Shown in pieces: positions 8,542-15,419 of a stretch of DNA of 41,362 bases. The translations under genes and the position numbers were made by a program. Numbering within the stretch: the first letter of the stretch is position 1; each line of letters starts with the position of its first letter. The stretch is from Chromatiales bacterium (GTDB taxonomy: Bacteria; Pseudomonadota; Gammaproteobacteria; SZUA-152): assembly GCA_026982555.1 (NCBI GenBank), contig JALSGT010000149.1, positions 1-41,362 on the forward strand. Direction: 5' to 3'. The notes beneath the pieces are model-generated. The model had not been told where the DNA came from, searched no databases, and saw nothing but the letters and a program-made list of their open reading frames with translations.

Positions 8542-10332
8542 TTATTCCGCTGTGTTATCACTAACAGCAGATGGTGAGCCAAAGTGCGTGATCCTGCCAA
8601 AACGTTCCGTGACATTTTTCATTTCATCAGCCCATACAGTATCGTTGTCAACGACGATAGGCCGTAACAAGATGACTAATTCGCTCTTGCGGGTGATTTT
8701 TTTCTCATGCCGGAACAAACCACCGATCAGTGGCAAATCGCCCAATAAAGGTACTGAACTCGTTTTGTCCCTGGTCTGGTTTTGCATCAAACCACCAATC
8801 ACGACGACCTGACCACTGCGCGCACGCACAATGCTGTCAGATTCCCTGATCATGCTCAGTGCCAGTGGAACGCTAAGCTGGCTGGTTGATGACAAACTAA
8901 TTTGCTTGACACGCTCAGTCACTTCACTGACAGATGGGTGAATATGCAAAGTCACCATGCCGTCTGCACTGATTTGTGGGATCACATCCAGCGCCACACC
9001 TGAGAAAAACGGGGTTAATTCAACGTTGACAGATTGATTGGCGCTGGCACCACCGAGAGAGGTATTGGTATTCGTATTGACATCGGTGACAAAAAACTCA
9101 TCAGTTCCCACCTTGATAACCGCTTTTTGGTTATTAACGGTAGATACCCGAGGACTGGATAGCACATGTACATCACCCTGTGTTTCAAGAAATTCCAGGA
9201 ACCCGGTAAAGTCGCCAATATCGAGACTCATGGCAAACATACCGCCAAAGGCCGAAGCCACATTGGAACGCAGGCCAGACAGGTCGGCGGGATTCAAGGC
9301 ATTGGTCTGTCCTTGCAAATTACTGACGCCCGAAGTAAAAACACTGGAACCACCAAACTGCCCGGCAATGATACTGTCCCCATTTTTACCTTTACCCAGC
9401 GCAGACCAGTTAACGCCTGATTGAAAACCATCACTGAGTTCCACTTCCAGAATTTTTGCTTCGAGGATGACCTGTCGCTCAATAATATTTTGTGTCGTAT
9501 GTAAATATTTTGATACTGCACGCAACTCCGCTGGCATGGCACGTACCACAACAATGCCGGATTGTGCATTGACAATCACTTTGCGGCCTTCTTCACTGCC
9601 AATGATGGCCTGCAATGCGACGGTTAACTCTGTCCAGAAATTGGACTCGGACCGGGTACTGACCTGACTGCCAGAAACCGCTGTATTTCTGCCTGACCCG
9701 TTACCATTATTTGTACCGGAATTGCCCTTGTTTCTGCCAGAACCTGTTCCTGAGCGATTTTTCTGGGATGTCTGGACCTGTCCGGAGCTTACCCGTACAT
9801 TTGACAACCCTGAGCGTTTTACATTGAGGTAGTCGATGGTAAATATTTTTGAACGCAATCTGGCGGGCAATACCTCATAGCCATTCCTGGTGCGATTAAA
9901 TTCATAACCATAAACGGTGCGTACTGTTTCCATTACTTCATTAATGGTAACGTTTTTCAGGCTCAGGGAGATTTTTCCTGACACACCCGGATGGGCTACC
10001 ATATTGTAAGGCGTATCTTTTACCAGACTCATAAAAAATGTTCGTGCATTGACACGGTCAACGGTAATATCAAACCTGCGTTCTACAGGAGCCTGGCTAA
10101 TACCTGAAAACTCAATATTCAATGGCGGCATCAATGCGGCAGATACCTCCGGTGGTAGTATTCCCGGTTTGTTTTTTACGGAGGTTTGTCGGGTGATTTT
10201 TTGCAGGTTTTTATTAATTTCATCTGCAACACTGCCACCTCGGGGCAGCTTGGTCGAGCATGATGTTAACAATAATGTGAAGATGATGATTATCAACACA
10301 AAATGTTGTTCAAACTTTTTTTCAGTTTCCAT
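8542..10332 (-). CDS. mshL: MshL, outer-membrane secretin lipoprotein
   Basis: A 596-residue secretin that forms the outer-membrane pore for the pilus. The N-terminus has a lipobox, L22-T-S-C25, so it is probably a lipoprotein. An STN/secretin short domain spans about 75-165 (FDITVDRVNARTFF onward), and a Ser/Gly/Asn-rich low-complexity linker about 180-225. The secretin domain ends with the hallmark VPLLGDLPLIGGLF motif. The start is supported by AAGGGA 7 bases upstream of the ATG. Only 16 bases separate it from mshK. Confidence 0.92.
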   Translation of the reverse strand: METEKKFEQHFVLIIIIFTLLLTSCSTKLPRGGSVADEINKNLQKITRQTSVKNKPGILPPEVSAALMPPLNIEFSGISQAPVERRFDITVDRVNARTFFMSLVKDTPYNMVAHPGVSGKISLSLKNVTINEVMETVRTVYGYEFNRTRNGYEVLPARLRSKIFTIDYLNVKRSGLSNVRVSSGQVQTSQKNRSGTGSGRNKGNSGTNNGNGSGRNTAVSGSQVSTRSESNFWTELTVALQAIIGSEEGRKVIVNAQSGIVVVRAMPAELRAVSKYLHTTQNIIERQVILEAKILEVELSDGFQSGVNWSALGKGKNGDSIIAGQFGGSSVFTSGVSNLQGQTNALNPADLSGLRSNVASAFGGMFAMSLDIGDFTGFLEFLETQGDVHVLSSPRVSTVNNQKAVIKVGTDEFFVTDVNTNTNTSLGGASANQSVNVELTPFFSGVALDVIPQISADGMVTLHIHPSVSEVTERVKQISLSSTSQLSVPLALSMIRESDSIVRARSGQVVVIGGLMQNQTRDKTSSVPLLGDLPLIGGLFRHEKKITRKSELVILLRPIVVDNDTVWADEMKNVTERFGRITHFGSPSAVSDNTAE

Positions 10333-10348
10333 TGTTAGTTCCCTTGGC

Positions 10349-10723
10349 TCAATGGCGCATCTGAGACAATGATTTAATATTTTTCTTCAACATCATTAAC
10401 GTAATTTTTCGTCCGCCGATGCGCAGCCGTACTGTAGAAGGCTGAATGTTTATGACCTTTGCACCATTGATACGATCTCCACGGGATACCACGATGTCAT
10501 TAATCACCGCTGTTCGTCGTTGTGCAGATATTAATGTCGATGTCAGTACCCAGCGTGGCCGCTGGATTTTTTGAGGTGACGCAGAAGCTGTTGTTGTTAC
10601 GCTTGGTGGTCGTGTAGGGTCTTCCAGCGCCGCTTGTAATGGCATTGCCAGTAATAGCATTACTGTTACAATCATCGTGACCAGGTTGTTTTTCAGAAAA
10701 TCACACACCGATCCAGCCCTCAT
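10349..10723 (-). CDS. mshK: MshK-like small periplasmic pilus protein
   Basis: A 124-residue protein with a signal/anchor segment (about 14-32) followed by A-L-E-D-P-T-R-P-P, the typical mature start of MshK and of related PilP/GspC-like linkers. A short domain follows with repeated G-D-x-I-x-G-A-x-V-x-x-I, resembling the HR/PilP fold that contacts the secretin. It overlaps the mshJ end by 23 bases if the ATG at 10723 is used. Assignment rests mostly on the motif and the position between mshJ and mshL. Confidence 0.75.
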   Translation of the reverse strand: MRAGSVCDFLKNNLVTMIVTVMLLLAMPLQAALEDPTRPPSVTTTASASPQKIQRPRWVLTSTLISAQRRTAVINDIVVSRGDRINGAKVINIQPSTVRLRIGGRKITLMMLKKNIKSLSQMRH

Positions 10724-11372
10724 GCAAGCTCAGGGTATGTACCGTAATTTCTACATTGGCCTTTGGATATTTTGTCACGCTGTATTCCACATTGTCCCAG
10801 TACAGGCTCCAGGGCATGGCTTCCAGTGAACGCAGATAATCCAATGTTTTAAAATAATCACCCTTGAATACAATACGCAGACCGTGTTTATAGATTTCAG
10901 GTTGCTGTGTACGGATGCCATTTTTTTCGTCATCCTCTTCCATAGGGAATAATGGTTGTACACCGAGACTTTCCAGGCTTGTTAACACCAGCCCGCTTTC
11001 TGCATGTAGCATGTCACGCAGCACACCTGCCATTTGTACCGGTTGAATGAATTCGATTGTCAGGTCTTTCTGCTGCTGTTTTAATTTACCCAACAGTGTT
11101 TTCAATTCATTGACTCGGGCATTGATATGTGTGACCTGGCTGCCGCGCAATGCCGCCGACATTTCCTTGATTTTTTCGGCGACCGCTTCGGTTTGCTGAT
11201 TGGTGTTATACATTTCGACAACGATTTTTTTTTGCTGAGTTTCCTGTGGGCTCAATAACAAGGTGTCCCAAAACAAAAACATCACCACAATAATGCCCGT
11301 GGCAATCAAACTCCGTTCCCGTAACGAAAAGGCCTCAAAGCGCTCTCCCCATGCGGCAAAACGGTTTTTCAT
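10701..11372 (-). CDS. mshJ: MshJ, PilO/GspM-like inner-membrane alignment protein
   Basis: A 223-residue bitopic protein: a short cytoplasmic N-terminus, one transmembrane helix (about 22-38), a predicted coiled coil (about 45-100, Gln/Lys/Glu-rich) and a C-terminal ferredoxin-like domain ending in HTLSLHEGWIGV. That layout is the GspM/PilO fold and MshJ is the MSHA version. It overlaps the upstream PilN-like gene by 4 bases (ATGA), indicating coupled translation. Confidence 0.8.
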   Translation of the reverse strand: MKNRFAAWGERFEAFSLRERSLIATGIIVVMFLFWDTLLLSPQETQQKKIVVEMYNTNQQTEAVAEKIKEMSAALRGSQVTHINARVNELKTLLGKLKQQQKDLTIEFIQPVQMAGVLRDMLHAESGLVLTSLESLGVQPLFPMEEDDEKNGIRTQQPEIYKHGLRIVFKGDYFKTLDYLRSLEAMPWSLYWDNVEYSVTKYPKANVEITVHTLSLHEGWIGV

Positions 11373-12004
11373 GGTGATGCCTCCGTCAAGGTGGTGGTCT
11401 GTGGTGGTTGTGTGCCGGTGTATACAATGAAATCAACAAAACGGGTGTCAGGCTTTTCACGTTGAATTTGCAGCAAGCCAAACTCAGTACCACTTAATGC
11501 ACTTTCACTGGAAAGTTGCTGTAAAAATACCGGCACCAATGCCGCCTGTAATGATCTGCCGCGAATCACCAAACCTTCGCCACCCGCCTGTACGCTAAAA
11601 CCGGTCAGCCACACTCCCTTGGGAGCTTGACGGGAAAAACTTTCCAGATAATTTGAGATGCCATGTGTGTAACTGTTTTTTACCCGCGTCAGCGCAGCGA
11701 CGACTTTTTGCCGGGCTGCCAATTCCTGTTCCAGACTGGTCAGCGCCAACTGAGGGGCGGTATCTGTTTTCATTCCAGCCAGGCGACCGCTCACTTCAGC
11801 CAGTTGCGTGGAAAACTGTGTTTGCCGCTTTTTTAGTTGCGCCAAATCGGTTTCCATTTGTTGTGTCTGTTGCACGCTCCAGCCGTACAGTAAAGTCAGC
11901 ACCACTAATACCGCTGCACAAGCCTGGGTCAATACTCTGAACGACAGCAGTTTCCGTTCTTTGCGAAAAATGGGTTGAAACAAATTGACCTGCTGATTGA
12001 TCAT
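11369..12004 (-). CDS. PilN-like MSHA biogenesis protein (MshI2-type)
   Basis: A 211-residue bitopic protein beginning MINQQVNLFQPIFRKE, with the conserved INLF box by which PilN-family proteins bind an actin-like PilM partner. A transmembrane helix spans about 28-44 and a coiled coil about 48-80, followed by a PilN C-terminal domain (GVWLTGFSVQ). It is the first gene of the operon. No PilM/MshI1-like gene lies upstream in this window, where a divergent regulator is found instead, so the cytoplasmic PilM partner must be elsewhere or absent. Confidence 0.78.
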   Translation of the reverse strand: MINQQVNLFQPIFRKERKLLSFRVLTQACAAVLVVLTLLYGWSVQQTQQMETDLAQLKKRQTQFSTQLAEVSGRLAGMKTDTAPQLALTSLEQELAARQKVVAALTRVKNSYTHGISNYLESFSRQAPKGVWLTGFSVQAGGEGLVIRGRSLQAALVPVFLQQLSSESALSGTEFGLLQIQREKPDTRFVDFIVYTGTQPPQTTTLTEASP

Positions 12005-12142
12005 GCCTGCTCTGCGTCCTTTGAAAAGCTGAGTAATTGTTTTGGTAAGTTTTTTCTACTAACCCATTGAATCTCATTTGGATAAGGCAAATTTTATGCC
12101 GTAACCCAATAGCGACACCCCGGCCAACAAGCTTGAATTCAT

Positions 12143-12158
12143 TGTGCGCCACATCACA
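12143..12158. promoter_or_regulatory. CRP-like site upstream of the MSHA operon
   Basis: TGTGC-GCCACA-TCACA matches nine of the ten conserved positions of the TGTGA-N6-TCACA CRP site. It lies 139 bases upstream of the first pilus gene and 138 bases upstream of the divergent response regulator, so it could serve either. A nine-of-ten match can occur by chance; the shared window location with cyaA raises interest slightly. Confidence 0.35.
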
Positions 12159-12295
12159 AAACGCAAACAGAAAGTGGCGCGACCTATGACAAAACGGGTT
12201 ATTTGTGTAGTTGGTTGAATTTTCATCTTCTCCTGCCGTTATACGGGCAATAACAACCATTATTTCCCGGTTTTGAGGCGGGTACAGGAGAAGCA

Positions 12296-13480
12296 ATGAC
12301 CGACCAACAGCTGCTGTCCGCAAGCAAACCTCGCGTGTTGATCATTGATGACTCCCGTGTGGTACGTGTTTCGCTAAAAAAAGTACTCAATAATGAATTC
12401 GAGATTGTTGAAGCCGAAGATGGTGAAGCGGGTTGGGAAATGCTGCTGGCGGATGCAAAAATTCAAGTGGTACTCACCGATGCAGGTATGCCCCGGTTGG
12501 ATGGTTATGAATTGATTGCACGTATTCGTGCTTATGATGATGTGCGTATCAGCGACATCCCGGTGAACATGGTTACCGCAGCAGACGATACAGCTGCCCG
12601 CCAGCGGGCATTGGACTTAGGCGCAACAGACTTTATTACGAAACCTTTTGACAGGGCTCAATTACTGGCACGGGTACGTGCCCAGGCTCGACTGGATCAA
12701 ACCACGCGAGATCTGGCACAAACCACTGTGGCACTGCAAGAGCAGGCCACGGATGATGCACTCACGGGAGTACATAGCCGACATTATTTGCTGAAACGTG
12801 GTGAACAGGATCTGGCGTTTGCTTCCCGTCATAAACAGGATTTGTCAGTGTTGGTCATTTCCCTGGATGATGTTGTTCAGCTAAAAGCAAAGCACGATAC
12901 CACCACGCTGAATTTGCTGTTAACAGAGATGGCAGGCTGTTTACAAACGGCGATTCGCAAAGAAGACACTTTGGCACGTATTGCCGATACCCGGTTCGCT
13001 ATCATTGCGCCTACTCTGAGTGCTGCCGAAGCATATAAAGTCTGCAATCGCATCCGCCAACAGATTGCCAGTGAGCCTTTTAAAGCGGGTAAAATACATA
13101 TTGCGCTGACGGTCAGTCTGGGCTTGAGCAGCCGTGAGATCAATAACCTCGAGTCCATTGAAGCGTTTCTTGCGCTGGCAGAAAAATACGTAACCAGCGC
13201 ACATGCTGAAGGGGGAAATCGATTGATTCCTGGTGAGTACAGCGGTGTGCAAACACCGAAAAAACTCGTCAGCATTGATGCCGCATTACGTATTCTCAGT
13301 AAAGGGGATTCCGAAAAACTCATTCCACATATTGACATTATGCTGGAGCAACTTATGCCATTGCTGGATTTTTGTAATCGGAAACAACAATGGGGTGCCG
13401 AGCTTGAATTAGCCACTATTCGTCAAAAAGCCGGGAGTCTGTCCGATCCGAGTGAATGCAGCAAAAGGGAGCTGTCTTGA
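12296..13480 (+). CDS. Response regulator with degenerate GGDEF domain
   Basis: A 394-residue PleD-like protein. The receiver domain (about 12-130) has the acidic pair D18-D19, phospho-acceptor D62 (LTDAGMP), T94 and K116, so phosphorylation looks possible. A linker helix leads into a GGDEF fold (about 152-310; DDALTGVHSRHYL and VSLGLSSR are recognisable). The catalytic GGDEF signature is replaced by A-D-T-R-F at 230-234, so diguanylate cyclase activity is unlikely. A helical C-terminal tail of about 80 residues follows. The start is supported by AGGAG shortly upstream. It is divergent from the MSHA operon; a role as a c-di-GMP- or phosphorylation-linked regulator of the pilus is inference. 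Confidence 0.85.
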   Translation: MTDQQLLSASKPRVLIIDDSRVVRVSLKKVLNNEFEIVEAEDGEAGWEMLLADAKIQVVLTDAGMPRLDGYELIARIRAYDDVRISDIPVNMVTAADDTAARQRALDLGATDFITKPFDRAQLLARVRAQARLDQTTRDLAQTTVALQEQATDDALTGVHSRHYLLKRGEQDLAFASRHKQDLSVLVISLDDVVQLKAKHDTTTLNLLLTEMAGCLQTAIRKEDTLARIADTRFAIIAPTLSAAEAYKVCNRIRQQIASEPFKAGKIHIALTVSLGLSSREINNLESIEAFLALAEKYVTSAHAEGGNRLIPGEYSGVQTPKKLVSIDAALRILSKGDSEKLIPHIDIMLEQLMPLLDFCNRKQQWGAELELATIRQKAGSLSDPSECSKRELS

Positions 13481-14123
13481 ACATGGCAAATTTATGGCCA
13501 GTATTGCTATCCCGCCAAAAAATCAACCGCCTGGATTAGTCGAAACCATCAGTTTTCATCCTTTTCAGGAGTTTTCAATTTGGAAAATGAGGGAACCTGA
13601 CCGCAGGAAATAGCGTTCATAGGCTGTTGTTAGATAAAAATTGCTTTGATATCAACAATAAAGCTATTTGTTTTTTTGTGTTTTTATACGGCTCGTGTCA
13701 GGTGTGTGACCGGGATCACAGTGTTTTTATCGCAATTCCCGGAGCATAGCAGCAGGTGTGCAAACTATGCTTTACGCAATGATAGCCTCACTCGGCAGTA
13801 GGCCATTTTGGGGAAACACTGTAAAACAGGAAAAACAAGGCCAGGAAAGCCGCATAAAAAACACGGCGGATAATATTAATAAAAATAGCTGTTTGCTGTA
13901 ATGACAAACATGCACCGGCCGATATCGTATCGAAAGCTAAATGTAGTTGGGGAAAATATACATGCTGTATGACACTAAAAAACAACATTCACTGAGATCT
14001 GCTGCCTGCATATATGGCCATAGCGATATGGATGTTTGTTTACACCCGCTGGGCTGTTTTGTTTCTCTGTATGCAAATATCAACTTTGCCTCCACCCAAT
14101 CCCGTTTTTAAGGATGCACAACC
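13481..14123. other. Intergenic regulatory region before the haem/LamG/DUF1501 genes
   Basis: About 640 bases without a convincing gene. It contains the perfect CRP dyad at 13705-13720, a short palindrome TTGATATCAA near 13650 and many A/T tracts. A 66-codon open frame on the minus strand (13788-13988) has no family resemblance and is not called. No clear transcription terminator for the upstream regulator was found. Confidence 0.5.
13705..13720. promoter_or_regulatory. Perfect CRP-type binding site
   Basis: TGTGACCGGGATCACA gives TGTGA and TCACA separated by exactly 6 bases, matching all ten core consensus positions for cAMP-CRP. It lies 404 bases upstream of the ATG at 14124 in an otherwise empty stretch. 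A class I adenylate cyclase gene in the same window (28643-31477) makes cAMP signalling plausible. The promoter it would serve cannot be located with confidence. Confidence 0.65.
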
Positions 14124-15341
14124 ATGAGCACTAAAATTTTTCCACAAAGCATTTCACAAAAAATGGTCTGCACTGCGCTGGCTCTGATTTTATCGGCGAC
14201 GTTTGCGGGTAGTGCGCTGGCTGGTGCGCGTGAACAGGCCAAACGGATCCATGACCGGCTGACGGGTGTACCCCCTAGTGTTGACTGTCTGGCGCAATTG
14301 GAAGCCAAGGTGACTGCGGGTAATGCTGTTGGTGCTGCCATGGATGCCATTACCAACGATGGTACTGGTGATAATTGCACAGGAAGGGAATTTTATCGGG
14401 TGACCCTGAAAAATTTCATTACCCCCTGGACTAATGAAGAACAAACCGTGTTTGCACCGCTGAATGATTATACGGCGACAGTGATCGGGGTGATTCGTGA
14501 TGATTATGATTTCCGCCGGATTCTCTACGATGACATTCTCTATACAGGCCCCAATCCAACAAATTTGGCCAGCAGCAACGCACACTACAAGGCATTGGAA
14601 GACACAGGCGCCGACTTGCAGGCGGTACTCACAGAAACCACGCAGTCTGCTATTTCACCGACAATAGCACCGGCCGGCATACTGACCACCCGTGCGGCTG
14701 CTAAAGCTTTTTTTGTGGATGGCACCAACCGCGCCATGTTCCGTTTTACCCTGCTTAATCATTTATGCACAGACATGGAACAGCTAAAAGATGCCAGCTA
14801 CAGCCCGGACCGTGTCCGTCAGGACGTTTCCCGCAGCCCTGGTGGGGACAGTCGTATCTATATGAATGCCTGTGTTGGTTGCCACAATGGCATGGACCCC
14901 TTGACTCAGGCCTTTGCCTATTACGATTACGATTATCCCATGAATGGTAATGAACCCGATTACGATGCCGGGCAAATGGTTTACACCGAAGGTGCTGTAC
15001 AACCCAAATACCTTATCAATGCTAATAACTTTGAACATGGTTACGTGACTTCCAATGACAATTGGGTTAACTACTGGCGCACTGGCAGTAACAGCGCGCT
15101 GGGCTGGGATAGCGAATTGAACGGTAGCGGCAGTGGTGCGGCGTCTATGGGTCGGGAACTCGCACATAGTGATGCTTTTGCCCGCTGTCAGGTAGAAAAA
15201 GTCTTTAAGGCGGTATGCCTGCGTACGCCGGTTGACGCTGACGATCATGCTCAAATCAATGACATGATCACTGGCTTTCAGGGTGACTACAAGCTGAAGC
15301 AGGTGTTTGCTGATTCCGCAGCATTCTGTAAAGGCAGTTAA
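14124..15341 (+). CDS. Exported single-haem protein, DUF1588-like
   Basis: A 405-residue protein with a signal peptide (hydrophobic core about 15-30, cleavage after A-L-A33). A single haem c site, C250-V-G-C253-H254, lies in ACVGCHNGMDPLTQAFAYYDYDY. This resembles the C-x-x-C-H-x-x-x-D-P-x-G-x-x-x-E-x-F-D signature of DUF1588-type cytochrome domains in planctomycete-like PSD1 proteins. The preceding GILTTRAAAKAFFVDGTNRA fits the same family in general shape. An AAGGA ribosome site precedes the ATG. It is the first of three co-directional genes, with 78 bases to the next. No enzymatic activity can be assigned. Confidence 0.6.
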   Translation: MSTKIFPQSISQKMVCTALALILSATFAGSALAGAREQAKRIHDRLTGVPPSVDCLAQLEAKVTAGNAVGAAMDAITNDGTGDNCTGREFYRVTLKNFITPWTNEEQTVFAPLNDYTATVIGVIRDDYDFRRILYDDILYTGPNPTNLASSNAHYKALEDTGADLQAVLTETTQSAISPTIAPAGILTTRAAAKAFFVDGTNRAMFRFTLLNHLCTDMEQLKDASYSPDRVRQDVSRSPGGDSRIYMNACVGCHNGMDPLTQAFAYYDYDYPMNGNEPDYDAGQMVYTEGAVQPKYLINANNFEHGYVTSNDNWVNYWRTGSNSALGWDSELNGSGSGAASMGRELAHSDAFARCQVEKVFKAVCLRTPVDADDHAQINDMITGFQGDYKLKQVFADSAAFCKGS

Positions 15342-15419
15342 AAAAACAAGACGCGAATAATTTTTCTTTAGTGGTCACGCTGTTTAAAGGGTGCCATAAC
15401 AGTTTTTTGGAGCATTACA

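Noticed and set aside
8542-12004. Operon as type II secretion or PilMNOPQ twitching pilus
   Set aside because: Gene order J-K-L-M-N-E-G-pilin with an MshEN-domain ATPase, ExeA-like MshM and TPR MshN is specific to MSHA loci.
13788-13988. 66-codon minus-strand frame in the gap before the haem protein
   Set aside because: No ribosome site, no family resemblance, and it lies between A/T-rich regulatory sequence.
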